Source: Mrakia gelida (taxonomy: Eukaryota; Basidiomycota; Tremellomycetes; Cystofilobasidiales; Mrakiaceae). From it: a DNA stretch of 64,000 nt. The position numbers and the translations under genes are program-made. This document shows, piece by piece, positions 11,606 to 24,174 of the stretch (the first letter of the stretch is position 1; each line of letters starts with the position of its first letter). The notes under the pieces are model-generated. The model was given only the letters and a program-made list of their open reading frames with translations. It had not been told where the DNA came from and did not search any database. The DNA lies in the NCBI GenBank assembly GCA_024345305.1, contig BRON01000019.1:620001-684000 (forward strand), read 5' to 3'.

Positions 11606-14600
11606 CTACCTGGCCTCCTTGTCGGCTCCAACGACGTCTCCGAACGAAGGGCTCTGGACTCGAGTGGCGGGAGAGGACGAGTCGGTCGAGTCTCCTCCAA
11701 CAGCCTTCTCGGCGTCTCCAGTTCGAGCATCGTGGATATCGATCTTGTGGGTGAGGTGCTCGACCTCGGCATCGGTCATGGAGGGCATTCGCTGGGCGAC
11801 TGAGGGGAAAAGAAAGAACGAAGAGGAGGAAGGGTCAGTTCGCAGTTTGACGTTCGTTCTTCGCGAAGAGTAGTTCGAGCTCGATGAAAACTCACTGTGA
11901 GTGGGTCGCTCCTTCTCCTCGAAGGCAGTAGCGAAGACTGATGGAAAGAGGCGGAGAAAGGTCAGTTCGGCGCGGTGGGAAGAGAAGGAGAAAGCAGCGA
12001 CGCGACTCACTGAGATCGATAGCCTCGAGAGTTCGTCCCTTGGTCTCGGGGTAGAAGACCCAGATGACGGGGATGAAAAGAGCGTTGGCGACGGCGAAGA
12101 TGAGGAAAGTTCCCCATCCGATGGATGCAATCATGGTGGGAGTGACCTGGACGACGAGGAAGTTGAAGAGCCTGGAGATCGAGGGGACGAGAGGTCAGCT
12201 TCGACGAGTCGAGACGAGTGAGAGACGAAAGGAAGAGAGGCTCACCAGTTGGACATCGTAGAGACGGCGTTGGCCTTGGTTCGGATCCTCAGGGGGTTGA
12301 GCTCGGCGGGGTAGAGCCAAGGGAGGGGGAGCCAACATGATCCGAAGAAGACGATGTAAAGGAAGAGACCTGAATAGCGAAAGAGGAGATCGTGTCAGCT
12401 TCGAGGATCGCTCGAAGGGCAAAACATAAAAGACTCACCGAAAGCTCCACCCTTAGCGGGTCCAGGAGTTCCGGGGATGAGGCAGGCGAAGGTGATGATC
12501 ATGGCGAGGCATTGTCCCTGTGAGGAGAAAGAACGTGAGGCGTCAGCGGAAGCAAGGAAGGCGAAGGAGGTAGGGGAACATATACTCACAGCAGAACCGA
12601 TCAAGAACATCTTCCTTCGTCCGAGAGTCTCTACGAGGAAGAACGAAGTCAAGGCAGCCATGGCGTAGACAGTGGAGAGCTGGAAGGCAGAAAACGAAGC
12701 GATCAGCGACGAGATCGACCGAAAGACGAGACAAAAGACAAGCAAGAGAAGGTAGACTCACGACTGATGGAGAGGAACGCGTAGAAAGAAAGGAAAGAAC
12801 GCGTGGAACGAAGGAAGTCAGCGACGAGCTCGAACGAAAGACAACGCGAAGGAGATCAACTCACCACCACCGAGGACGAGAGCGAGTCGAGTCTCAAGGC
12901 CGATAGACTGCTCGAAAAGAACAGTAGCGTAGTAGATAACGGCGTTGCAACCTCCGAGTTGCTGCAGAGAAGAGGAGGTAAGAACGAGAAGGTCAGCGAC
13001 GCGTCGACGGCTCGAAAAGAAGAGCGAGAAGGAGGCGAACCTGGAAGATCTGAGACGAAGCTCCGACGGCCATTCGTCGGAAGTGCTGCTTCTTTCCTCC
13101 AACGAAAAGCTCTCGACTGCTGGTTCCACCGGAGATGGAAGCGGAAGCGTTGATTCCCTCGATGATGAGTCGGATCTCTCGCTGGGTTCCCTCGTCCTCG
13201 ATGTTGGAGTTGTTGAGATCGGCGATGATTTGGGAGGCAGCCTCCTCGTGTCCGTGAACGAAGAGCCATCGGGGAGATCTGAAGGGAAGAGGGAAAGGAG
13301 GGTCAGGACGTTGATGGAGTGAAGCGAGGAAGAAGAGCGAGGTCCAGCCGAGGACGAGAAACTCACTCGGGCAGAACAGCGACTCCAGCAATAAGCAGGA
13401 TGGCGAAGAGGATCTGGAGAGCAATGGGGAACCTCCACGAAAGGGAGGAGTCGACGTAGGAAACTCCGAAGTCGAGCCAGTAAGCTGAGGGAGAGAAGGG
13501 AGGAAAGAGTCAGCTCGAGCGACGACGACGAGGGACGAGGGAGGTCGTTGCTCACAGATAAGAGTTCCAACGGCGACCATCGAGGCCTCGATGCAGACGA
13601 GGAATCCTCGGTTGTGGGACTTCGAAGACTCGGCGACCCAAGAAGGAATGGTCGAGGTGTTGGCACCGTTACCCAGACCCTGAGAGAGGAACGAAAGAGG
13701 CGCGACGAGGAAGAGGAAGGTCAGCGAAGGTCGGAGCGGTTCCGGATCTCATTCTCGGAGACTTGGCACTCACGCAGATAACTCGGCCGATCATAAATTG
13801 AAGGAATCCCTTCTGAGGTCCAAAGGCAGTAATTTGGATGAGAGTTCTGTGGGAAGAGGAAGGACAAGGTCGTCAGAGGCGGTTCGACGCGAGAAGAAAC
13901 GCGGGAGGATTAGAGACGAACCCGATGATCATAACGGAGGAACCGACTGTGAGAAAGAGCAGGATACAGAAGAAGTGAGTATTGAGGGAAGATAGGAGAG
14001 AGCATCGGCGGTCTCGAGGAACGAGAGCGAGGCGAGAGGGGAGGAAGAGGAATGGAGACTTACGGAACATCATTCTCCTTCGTCCGAGAATCTCTCCGTA
14101 GTAGAAAGCAAAGATGGCACCGAAAAGGCATCCGACCTCGTAAACAGCGACGACGGTACCCTGGACGGTAGCGGTGTGGACTGGAGAGAGCGAAGCGACG
14201 GAAGAGGTCAGGTCGCGAAAGGGACTTAGCGACTGACTCGAGGGAGGAAACTCACCATCATCGATTCCAGACGACTTGGTCTGGTAGAACTCGTCGTTGA
14301 ATTGCTTGGAGGTAACTGGAAGTTGAAGAAGAAGGAAAGAGCGAAGTCAGCAGCTGGACGAGGGAGAGGGACGTGCTTGCGTCGTCGAGAGCAGTATGCT
14401 CGAGCGAGGCTTCGACGTAGGAAAGAAGACTCACTGATACCGGCCATGACTCCCTGATCGTAACTGAGAAAGGGGAAGAAGAAAGGAGATGAAGAGAAAG
14501 GGGAAGAGAAGTCAGCTCGAACGCTCGACCTCCGTTCAGCCCACCCTCCCTCCTCGGCCTCGAAGCTCTTAGCTCGCAAGCGAGACTCACCCGAAGAGAA

Positions 14601-14914
14601 GGAAACCCATAGTGGCTAAAGTGCATAGAAGAGAACATTGGTCAGCTCCCTGCAGAATCGCGAGCTCGAAGAAGAAGGATGAAGAGGACGATGCGAGAGA
14701 AAAAGGAGGGACGAGGGCTGAACGAGTTCGCACCTCCCCCCTCCCCTCAAACTCCCGACCAACGAAACGCACCAGTGGCGGTGATAGCAGTAACGAGCCT
14801 GGATCCTCGAAGACCCATCCATCGTCGTTCGGAAAGCTTAGCAGGCCAGATCTTCCTGGCGGCGTGAGCCTTGTGCTGGTCGGCGGTAGCGACCTGTTTA
14901 TCGGCGGTGGTCAT
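11606..14914 (-). CDS. MFS sugar porter (hexose-transporter family)
   Basis: A plasma-membrane sugar transporter with roughly a dozen small exons. From ATG 14914 (MTTADKQVATADQHKAH) the joined protein shows the sugar-porter hallmarks: GFLLFGYDQGVMAGI in TM1, EILGRRRMMF in loop 2-3, GLGNGANTSTIPSW, LPESPRWLFVHGHEEAA before the central loop, QQLGGCNAVIYYATVLFEQS in TM7, ETLGRRKMFLIGSA, WLPLPWLYPAELNPLRIRTK, and PETKGRTLEAIDLVF after TM12. The cytoplasmic tail is acidic and Ser-rich, ending GDVVGADKEAR. Each intron has a branch-like GCTGAC and GTGAG donor, so the reading is consistent. Substrate (hexose, pentose or glycerol) cannot be told from sequence. Upstream sequence to about 15.9 kb may include a spliced 5' UTR. 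Confidence 0.92.
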
Positions 14915-15896
14915 GTTGTTGAAGCTGAAGGAGGAGGGAGATTGAGGAGGGGGAGGGAGGGAGGGGGAGGTGTGTAGGTTTGTCGATACGAAGACTCAAG
15001 GTCTCGTGAGGTAAGAGGTAGAGGGGAGAGTTGGTTTGGTAGCTGGAACTTCTTTGTCGAAGATGGCTGTCAGGAGGGAAACGAAAAGGATCAGCCTGGT
15101 CGAACTCGAAGAATTTTAGGTCAGGTCAAAAGGGAGGACCAAGAAAGAAGGGGGAAACAGAGGCCCTCACGAATGATGACATCAAAGGAATTTCATCCCC
15201 CACAGGGCAATCGCTCCAAAGCGGAAGGTGGGAGAGAGTTTCAAAGCGAAAAAGAGGGAGAAGAGAGCGGGGAGGTCTCGTACGAATTGACCGACGGGCG
15301 GCTGGGTTGGAGATCAGTCTAAATGCGTCATGCCCTTCCCTGGGATCCGATCCCAAATGATCAAGGATCGAACTCCACCTCTGAATGGGTGCCCGCTCTC
15401 GAGGGACGAAGACGTGCGAACAGAGTCGTCGTTCGCTTTTCGTTGTTGAACTCTCCGCGTCGATTTTTTCGCGAGTCCCACCGTTTCCCCCAATCGAAAG
15501 GAGGAGGCACCCTGATCTGCATGTATCCCAAAAAGCGGCACGAGTTCCGAGGTCTCAGCATGTGTAAAATTACCGTGGAGAAAGTGAGGAGAGGTGAGGA
15601 GAAGGAGCAAGGAGCACCTTCCCCATCCCCTCCCTCCCCTCTCTTGATGATGACTTCTCACCACCTCCCGGTTCTTTTTCGCAAAGTGCTTTTCTCTCGC
15701 GGTCCTCTGATTTCGTCCCTTCGAGCCAGAAAGGATCGACTGACCAGAAAGTGGGCACACTCATCCCTTCTTCTTCGAATCCGTTCGCGAGAAGAACGTC
15801 GTCGTCGTCCCTCTCGCGAGATCTGCCGAGAAAGAGGGTCGAGCATAATCGCGCTGCGATATATCTCAGCAGTGGGACGACTCAGGGTTACTGACC
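14915..15896. other. Upstream region of the sugar porter
   Basis: About 1 kb holds several short overlapping open frames but nothing that I can tie to a protein family. It is the expected promoter and 5' UTR of the sugar porter. No repeat or RNA gene is seen. Confidence 0.45.
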
Positions 15897-16440
15897 TCAG
15901 GAGCCTCGAATGCCTGAGGGTCGAGAGACGAGTGGGAGATTGTCAGCTCGAGATCTTTCGGAACCGACGGAAGATAGGAGATTAGATGAAGCTTTATCGC
16001 CTTGGCCCTGTTCCCTTGGCCGCTCGTTCAAGCTGAAGATCAGCAGCGGTAGCCATAGAGGCCGTCGGCAGTGGAAGGACGAGATCTGAACAACGTGAGA
16101 CCGAGAGAGACGATCGATCAGCAACCGAGCCAAAGGAGAAAGGGAACGAGGACGAGCGCGTCGCGCTTTATCGGCCCGCTCGTCCTTCGTCGAGAAGACT
16201 CTATCTCACCTGCAGAGAGCCACATTGAGCTTTTGAGAACTGAGTTTTGCGGACGAAATCAAGCACGGGTCAGTACATAGATCAAGGAAGAACGCGAAGA
16301 AGTCCAAGCGCGTCGCCTCGACGCGAAACCCGTTCTTTCTCCCTCCTCTCCTCCCTCTCCCCCTCTCTAGGTCTCTCACCAACCCACCCCCCTCAAAAGA
16401 ACATAACAAGATCATCATAGTTTCTCCAACACCCAAGCCC
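15897..16440 (-). other. Possible short spliced transcript, unassigned
   Basis: Splice-like signals occur on the minus strand: an intron with GTGAGATAG donor, TTGCTGATCG branch and GTTCAG acceptor, and another upstream with a TACTGACC branch and CTCAG acceptor. Joined frames give short peptides, for example one containing SMATAADLQLERAAKGTG. None is recognisable. It could be a small gene, a 5' UTR of the downstream sugar porter, or chance. Confidence 0.2.
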
Positions 16441-16448
16441 ACCCACCC

Positions 16449-19400
16449 TCACCTCCCCAACTTCGCCAACAATTTCCTCCTCAAAGCAGCCTCGTCCGTC
16501 TCCTTCCCTCCTCCCCCATTCCCGTTCCCGCTCCCACTCCCAGCAGCCCCAGCCCCAGCCTCAGCAGCTCTCCTCTTCTCCTCTGCCATCCTCTTCTGGA
16601 TCACTCCTACGTCGATCTTCTTTCTCGCCGGTGGTGGCGCTGAGGTTCCGTTCGTCGTTGGACGAGGAGCGGAGGAGGAGGAAGAGGAAGGGAAGGCGAC
16701 GGGTGTGGGAGCGGTGGTGCTTGAAGGGGAGTTGGAAGCGAGAGGAGGGAGGTTGGATCGATTGGAAGCGGCAGCAGCGGCTGCTGAATCGGCCTTGGCT
16801 TCCTCGAGTCGACGAAGGAGGAGAGATCGAGCTGGGTTGGGTGGTTTGGCTGTCGTCGCCGAAGTCGAGGAGGGAAAAGGTTTAGGAGTGGGAGCAGCGG
16901 TGTTGTCGGTCCCCGATCCGTTCGAGGAATGGGAGACTCCGTTCGAGGACGACGGAGGGAAAGGTTGAGGTTCCGGTGCACTCGTCGCGTTCGCGTCTCC
17001 TCCGACTCCTGCTCCCTTCCGACTCTCCGCGACTCCTCGAATGGACATCTGAGCGAGCCTCCCTCCTCCACCAGCCGAGGCAGCTCCCCGAATGGAAATC
17101 ATCCCTCCTCCTCCTCCTCGACCTCCGCGTCCTCCTCTCCCAGCAGCTCCGCTGATCCTGAGTCCGAGAGCCGTCGAGGTTGATTTCGCTGAGGGTCCGG
17201 TAGGGATGGGTTTGACCTTGACTCCTGAGATGCGACGGAGGAGGCTGGGTGTCGTTTTGTCGGAGGGAGGAAGAGGGACGGCGGAGGAAGTGGAAGGCGA
17301 GACGACCGACGCGTTCCCGTTCGTCGAACTCGACGAGGCCTGGAGTTGTTCCGGTTCGACGAAGACTGTTGGACCTTCCTCCTCACCCCACTTAGCCCTC
17401 ATCCCCAACCCAAGCTTCTTCTTTACCTCCTCCTCCTTCCTCTTCCTCTCCTCCTCGTCTCCTTCCCCTTCGTCCCCACAAAGATCCATCAACTCGACGC
17501 GTTCCTTCTCCTGCTCCATCTGCCTCTGCCTCCTGAACAGCACATCCCCAGATCCATAACCAGCAGGAGGAGCGACTCCCGAGCGTCGCTCTCCGAGAGG
17601 TCGCATCTCGCGAGGACCTCCGTAGCGATTGTTGAAGGTGGATTGATGAGCGAAGGGTTGTTGTTGAGGGTGAGGGAAGCGATCTCGTTGGGTCGTGAGG
17701 TGTTGAAGACGACGTTCTTGGATCGAGGCGAGACGGGAGGTTTCTTCGGGAGAGAGCCAGGTGTCGGTTCGGTCGAGACGACGAGGAGGGGAGGCGTTGG
17801 CGGGGACGTATTGCGAGAACTGAGGAAGAGAGCGGGAAGAAGAGGGAGTTAGCCTGAACTCTCGAGTTGCGTCGATGGCTGCTGCAGCAAACTCCCAACG
17901 GAAGCTGAGAGAAGAGATAGAAACTCACCTCGTTCCATCGCCTTCCATCACTCTCATCACTCCCTCTCGAGGAGTACGACCTCCTCGAACGACTCCTGCT
18001 CCTGCTTCGACTCCTGCTCCCGCCTCGGCTCCTACTCCCACTCCTCTCACTCCGACTATCGTAGCTCCTGCTCCTACTCCTCGATCTAGATCTCGACCGA
18101 TCCGACATCGACGCGTCTCGCACAGGAGACCTCGACCTTGATCTCGATCTCGACTTCGAACTATCCTTCTCCCTCTCCACCACCCCCCTCCCCTCCCTCG
18201 AAGCACTCCTACTTCGACTTCTACTCCTCCCTCTCTCCACCACCTCCTCCCCAACCTCAGCGTCAACCACCTCCTCCTTAACCACCCTCTCCTCCTCCTC
18301 CTCGTCCCCGCCCTCATCGCTCTCAACACTAACCCTCGCAGAGCTCTTCCCCATCGCCTCTCCCAGCCCGTCTCCCTCGTCCCCGGCCAAAGCAGCAGCC
18401 ATAGCAGACTGCACCGGCACACTCTCCTCTCTCTCCCTCCTCCCTCCACCTCCACCACCCGAAGCGCGTCGTCTCCTCTCCCTCCTCTCCCTATCCCTCC
18501 TCTCGTCCTCCTCGTCCACATCTCGTCGCGGTCGTTTCGGCGACGGAGAGCGATTTCCTCTCCTTCCCGAAGGGAGAGGATGGTTGCTTGAAGCGTATCG
18601 AGAGGGAGAGAGAGGAGGGGGTCGAGGTCGTTGGTTCGGGTTGGAAGGGTTGGAAGGACGAGAGGAGAGGTGGTGGTTTTCTCGTCGGAAACGAGGGGAG
18701 AGGTTGAGTTCTTCTTGGTGGCGGCGGAGGGTGGCGGATTCGGGGATGGGGTCGTACTGGGTTTGGAAGGGAGATGAAAAGGGAAGGTGGGTTAGTCTCT
18801 GAAGAGGGAAGGGAGGGAAGGCAAGAGGGAGACGGAGGAACGAACCTGAACGGACGCGTCGTACAAAGCGAGGTCTCGGAAAGGCGAGCGAAGGAAGGAG
18901 TAGAGCTCTGTGAAGACCACACAAAAGCACAGATATCGACCCAAAAGTCAGTTCCTCGTCTCGCAACAGAGGAAAGAGAGAAAGGAGGCGAAAAGGGTCG
19001 ACTGACCATGAGCAAACTGCTCAGCGTTCCTCCTCTCGTTCTCTCTCCCGATGTCGAGGAACTCAGCGAGGAGTCGAACGGCGGGTTCCGAGCGGATGTC
19101 GATGGATTTCATGAGGGAAAGGGTGTAGGTGAGCATGAACTGCGAGCGAGGGAAGAGGAGGAGAGACGAAGGGGCTCAGCGGTGGGTTTCGTTCGAGCTC
19201 GCTCGACGCGTCTTGTTTCCCTGCTCTTCACCCTCTCTCTCGAGAGGTGGAGTAGCGAGCACTGAAGAGTGCCGCACCGAAGAGAAGAGAAGCAAAGAGG
19301 GTAGGGCACGAGGCAGGGGAAAAGACTCACCTCAACGTCCACTCCCGACCAAACTCGAAACTCGCGTCTCATCCAGATGGTCGCCTTGCTGATCATGTCC

Positions 19401-20890
19401 CTGCGAAATCCCCAAAAGCAGACCAACCAAACCAAAAGCAGGTCAGCTCATCGCTCACTCATTCGTCGTTCCTACCCAGCACGTCGCAAAACGACGCGAA
19501 GCGAGGAGGAAGTCGAGCAAGAAAGGTCGGACGTACGGGTTGGCAGCGAACGCCTGAGGAGTAGGAACAGGTCTGTATCTCGTCACGTTGTTCGAAGCAA
19601 CGTGCTACATCGCAACCAACCCAACACCAAAAGCCAAACGGGTCAGTCAACTCTCTCTCTCGCTTCGTCTTACGCGCGTCCGCCTCCCAACCCTCCATCT
19701 TCCCCTCCCTCACAAAAGACGCGCCCGAAGGCTCACCTTAACCAACAACCCCCACCTATACAACTCCCTCCTCCTCTCCACGGTCCTCTCAAACTCATCC
19801 TCCATCTGTTCGATCCCTCCTGGCTCTCCTTCGGCGGTGGAAGCGGGTCGTCGAGGCACTTGACGACGAGCTGTGGGTGGTGGGAGGCGGGGGTTCTGAG
19901 GGTGGGCGAGGGAGGGTTTGGAGGCTAGGGGTGGGAGGAAGAACTGCAGAGGATGGAGCGAGAGGGTTAGTGAAGGAAGGAAAGGGGGAGAGTGAAGAAG
20001 AAGAGGGAAGAGGATGGTGAGAGGAGAGAGAGGCGAACCTTGAGGAAGGGAGGAGGAGTCCAGAGGTTGTGTAGGAGGTAGGGACCGATGGGATGGGAGC
20101 AGAGTGGACACTGTTCGACAAAAGAAGAACGCAGAAGGGAAATGAGCTTGAGCGAGAACAAAGGAGGAGGTAGTGGAAAGACGAACCTTTCGAGATTGAT
20201 CTGAACGCAGGGAAGGGAAGGAGGAGCAGGAGAGAGGTGAGCTCGACGCCGACCGAACCGAACCGAACGAAAGGAATAGAGGGAGAGGGACGGACCTGTC
20301 CAAACGCATAGACACGAGAAACAGAAGTTGTCGTGTCCGCATCCGACCTGAGATACATGCACACGAAACGAGGGAAGAGGATGAGCTTCGGGGAAACGAA
20401 GGAAGGGAGGAGGAGGGGGAAGGGAAGGAGCTCGACGACTTACCATGACCGTCCTATCCTTGACCTCCTGAAGGCAGATGCAGCAGTTCTCCGCCTCGTC
20501 GTCGTCTTCCCTCCATCTCTTTCCTTGCTTCCCCGTCGCTGTGATGGTCGCTGGAACGTCGATATCGGTTGAAGGTTGAGGTTGGTCTGAGTTCGCCGGG
20601 GGGAGAAGGTCATCTTGTTGGTCTGGATCGAGATCAACTCGAGGTCGAACGGCAGCAAGAGGGAGAACAGACGAAGAGGAAGAGGAGGAAGCGACGAGGG
20701 GTACTTCTCCTGTAGAAGTGGAAGTTTTCCTTGGGTTGGGAGGAAGCTGGTCGTCCGTGTGGCGAGGGAGGAGGAAGGGTTCCATCGTCCTGAGAGAGCA
20801 AGGGAGAAGGAGGCTCAGCTCCGAGAGAGTGCTTCTGTAGGGGAAGGGAACAGGGACTCACGGGATTTTAGGCGATATCTGCTCAGACAT
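16449..20890 (-). CDS. TOPORS-type RING E3 ligase with SR-rich tail
   Basis: Exon 1 is 20862..20890 (MSEQISPKIP). The protein has a C3HC4 RING with CCICLQEV, then GCGHDNFCFSCLCVW, then CPLCSHPIGPYLLHNLW. A TOPORS-like helical region follows, with IWMRREFRVWSGVDVEF, TYTLSLMKSIDIRSEPA and HELYSFLRSPFRDLALYD. After it comes a long RS-repeat and acidic region (blocks of alternating Arg-Ser at about 18.0-18.3 kb) and a low-complexity Gly/Ser/Pro tail that ends LLAKLGR. TOPORS proteins are nuclear E3 ligases for ubiquitin and SUMO that associate with speckles through SR-like tails; this assignment rests on the RING plus the MKSIDIRSE block. Exons before and after the SR region join in phase across a GTGAG...CTCAG intron near 17.83-17.94 kb. 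A 5' UTR intron upstream of the ATG is likely (GTGAGT near 21.02 kb). Confidence 0.85.
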
Positions 20891-21629
20891 GGCGTCTAAA
20901 AGAGCGAGGAGAAGGAGAGGAGAAGGCGGCGAGCTGGCAGAAGAGAAAGAGAAGGGAAGGAGAAGCGATCAGCTTCAATCGTTTTGCTCTCTTCCCTCAC
21001 TCCTTCGCAGCCCATACGGACTCACTGCCCAGAGTAGTTCTTGTCTTATCTCGACCGAGGCGTGCCTTGATTCTGACTCTGAAAAGAGGGAAAAGGAAGG
21101 AGAAGAGGTGGCGAGGGGTCGTGCTGGTTGCAAGTCGAGGAGATGGGAGAATCGAGACGGGCAGGCGGGCGAACGAGCTCAACTTTCGGACTCTGTTTCG
21201 AGACGACGACTACGCCAGGCGTCTGGAAGAAAATCTTCAAAAGCTAGGCACCTGAGATCCTCTTCTGTACTTTGAGAGAGTGCTTTGACTCGGGAGTTGA
21301 GTTGCCCCTTCGCCGACCCTTCACGTTTAGCTCGACACGAAGGTCGCGTCGTTCGCTCGTCTTCGTTGTTCCTTTACCCGAATTTCTCCTCTTCTAACGA
21401 TCTTGATTTCTCGCTGGTACTGAGATGCATCTCAATTTCTCTGGTCCAGAGTCAGCTCCGATTTACCCACCCCACGCGCTCCAAGCTCAACAAACGCGAG
21501 TGACGGACGCGTCGCAACGAGGATGATCTGGCGTCGGGTTTCTCGCTCGTTCTCGCACCGAAAGGTCCAGCATCGAGGTTCGAACTAGTGTGTGCCTAAA
21601 TTCATAAGATTCAGGTGCCAGAGCGCAGT
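20891..21629. other. Intergenic region, probable 5' UTR of the E3 ligase gene
   Basis: The minus strand has intron-like signals (donor near 21020, AAGCTGATCG branch, CTGCCAG acceptor near 20938), so a spliced leader for the RING gene is plausible. The rest is the 3' flank of F-box paralog E. No coding gene is supported. Confidence 0.4.
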
Positions 21630-22753
21630 TCACGAACTCCAAACAACGCGACATTGACTTCTTCTCTCCTCCTTCTCCCACTCTCGGACCACCCCGTCGA
21701 CGACCTTCTTCACTTCCTCCGACGCGACCATAATCTCCACAAGCACCTCCTCACAGTTCAACCACTTCCCCTCCTCGTCCAAGAAACCTTCCATCGTGTC
21801 CTTGACGTGACCAGCGTCCTCGGTTGAAAGAAGGACGAGTCGCCGGAGATCAAGCGTCGCAACGACGGAAGGCGTCTTGTCCTCCTCACGGCCCTCCGCG
21901 AGCATGGATACAAAGCGCCTTGCGCGATTTAGATCGATGGAGTACATTCCAGAGGTACGAGTGGTGATCGGTGAGCCGTGGGTCTCCCTGAACTTGACGT
22001 CGATGGCTCGCGACGGGTCCGGCGTGTTGGGTTCGGCGAGGGAGAGGAAGTCGAATGAATGTCGGACGTGGAAAAAGGGGATGATGTGATGTTTGAACAA
22101 GGAGAGGATCTCTGGTCCCTCGTCTCCGTTGGCCGAGAGCTGAAGCGAATAGACGATGAGGTCGAGAGGCGACGACGAGCTCAATCGCGTGTGAGGAAGG
22201 GTCCAAGTCGGGGGAGGGAAGAAAGAAGCGACCGTTTCCGTGGAGGGAGACTCTTCGAAGTTTTCAAAGAGTCTCCTGAGACGATGGAGTCCGAGGTGGG
22301 GTCGGAGTCGAGAGGAGGAAGGGATGAGGGAGGGCTGCCGTTCGAAAGGGAGGAGGAGAATGAGAGGTTAGGAGTCAGCTTCGTCGATCCTGTCGCCACA
22401 GACATCCCATCATGATTAAACAATTCGCAACGCTCATTTCTAGCAGGAGGAGTACCGCTTACAGGAATGAAGAAGAGGTAGAGACGTTCGAGGGTCTTGA
22501 TGTCGACGTCTTCGTAGAGGACCGGTCCCGCGAGTTCGAGCATCCCGTACGAGACGAGGCAGAGATTCCTGAGCGTAGATTCGTCCGACTGCTGGCAGAC
22601 TCCTAGGAGGACCTCCCAAGGGACGTGGAGGCGAAGAGAGGAGGAGCGAAGGCGTCTCTGGAGGACGAAGGGAGGAGGAGGAGGTGAGCTCGCCGCCATC
22701 CCTAGTGTGCCCTCCCTCCTTATCTGAAAGGCGAAGAGACTCACCGTCGACAT
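21630..22753 (-). CDS. F-box-like paralog E, intact inverted duplicate of A
   Basis: Exons are 22745..22753 (MST), 22463..22657 and 21630..22334, giving 302 residues, both introns phase 0. The box exon reads RRLRSSSLRLHVPWEVLLG, then CQQSDESTLRNLCLVSYGM and AGPVLYEDVDIKTLERL. Exon 3 opens PSLIPSSSRLRPHLGLHRL and ends RRSQCRVVWSS. The gene is open throughout, unlike its copy at 5.96-7.21 kb, which has a stop in exon 2. It is divergent from paralog F, 357 bases apart. The N-terminal segment resembles an F-box (proline-tryptophan-glutamate, then a helix with CLVS and the AGPxLYxDV strand), suggesting Skp1 binding. That function is inferred. Confidence 0.75.
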
Positions 22754-23110
22754 GGATAAGGACTTGGTATAGCGTAGCTCTGTTGCAACGATGTAGCGAG
22801 CGAGAGCTGAGGAGAGGCTGTTGTAGGGAACGGAAGAAAGAAGAGAGGGGGCTGAGGGGAGAAGGGTCGGAGCTCTTGATCAGCTCCCTGCCACTGGGGT
22901 CGGATTTTTCACTCACACCGACCCACGGCTCAGAATCGCTTCTTGTAAATCCTAGTAGAAGAAGGATTTCTTGGGAAACGGGAAGAAGACGGAAGATGAC
23001 GGTCGGGCGAGTCCCCGAAGCGGCCGTCGAGCTCGCACCTCCCTCGCTCCTCCTTTGCAAGTTGACCTCAACCCTCGACCTTCTCTTTTACCTCGAGTCT
23101 TCGGATCGAT

Positions 23111-24174
23111 ATGGTTACTCGACTCTCTCCCTCGCCTCCTCCTTCCTTTCCGAACGAAACCAAACGGGAGATCCTCAGCTTCTGCGACCCTTCCTCATTG
23201 GCGAACGCTTCCCTCGTATCCCTCGCCTTTCTAGAGCTCGTCTCCCCCTTCCTGTACCAGCACATTACCATACACGGTCTCGAACAGCTCAACAGACTCT
23301 TCCATGAAGAAGTGAGTCCCATCCCTCGAGATTTCTGGACTTCTAAGCTGATCGTTGCCTCTTGATCATCCTCCTTTCATCAGAGGCGAAGCTCAACAGC
23401 CCCTCACCTCGACCACTTCCTCTCCCTCGCCCAAGTCCGGACCTTCACCTTCGTCGGTGTCGCTGAGGACACCATCTGGACGAGCACTCTCCTCCCTAAT
23501 CGACTACCATACTCCCTCCCCCTCCCGATCGATACGCTCAACGTCATCTTCGACCGAGCTCAAGCAACCCTCCTCCCAAACAAGAACGTCGTCCTCCCAT
23601 CTGTCCTCAAGCTCTTCAACCCCAGACAAGCTCACTTCAACGCTCCTCGGACGAGTAGGAACTCGAGGACTTGGATGCTCCTCGAGAATCCTCCTTGGAC
23701 TCGACTGGAAAGCCTATCCCTCAACGGTCTCGTCGTCAACGGAACCTACCTCGCCGAATCCTCCTTCGTCCATCGCTCCTCCCAAGGCGTCGTTATCTCC
23801 TTCGACCTCAGTGAACACCACCTCCTCTCTACCTACGTCGAGGAATCGTACCTCGAGGAACTGGTCGCTGGAGGAGGAGGTGCAGACAACGAGTCGTTGG
23901 TTGGCTGTCGGGGAGTCAAGGAGGTCGTGCTCCGGGTTGGGTCTCAGGATCAGGTTTCTCGGATCCTCGAGCGGCTGAGAGAGAAATGGGAGGAGGAGGA
24001 CGTGGAGGATGAAGTGCAGAAGAGGATGGAACGGAAGATCCGGTTTGAGATGGTGAGAGGGAGTGAGGAGATGGGAGGAGAGGTGAGTCGACCGTCCGTC
24101 CACCACCGTTCGTTCAGCTTTCCTTCCTTGCTGACCCTGCGTTCTTCCTCCCCCCCCCTCTCGACCCTCAGTAG
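23111..24174 (+). CDS. F-box-like paralog F
   Basis: Exon 1 is 23111..23311 (MVTRLSPSPPPSFPNETKRE, then ILSFCDPSSLANASLVS). Exon 2 is 23384..24082, which contains WTRLESLSLNGLVVNG and a C-terminal VVISFDLSEHH strand. It ends at GGE, where a GTGAGTCG...CTGACCC...CTCAG intron (24083-24171) is followed at once by TAG. The spliced product is therefore 300 residues. If the intron is retained, the frame continues to 24301. The box is more divergent than in paralogs A and E (SFCDPSSLANASLVSLAF). A tiny upstream first exon, as in other clan members, may exist but was not identified. It is paired head-to-head with E. Confidence 0.65.

Noticed and set aside
15323..15985. A 220-codon plus-strand open frame upstream of the sugar porter
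   Set aside because: Its composition is random-like with many Arg codons, and it has no recognisable domain or splice context. Treated as chance in GC-rich noncoding DNA.
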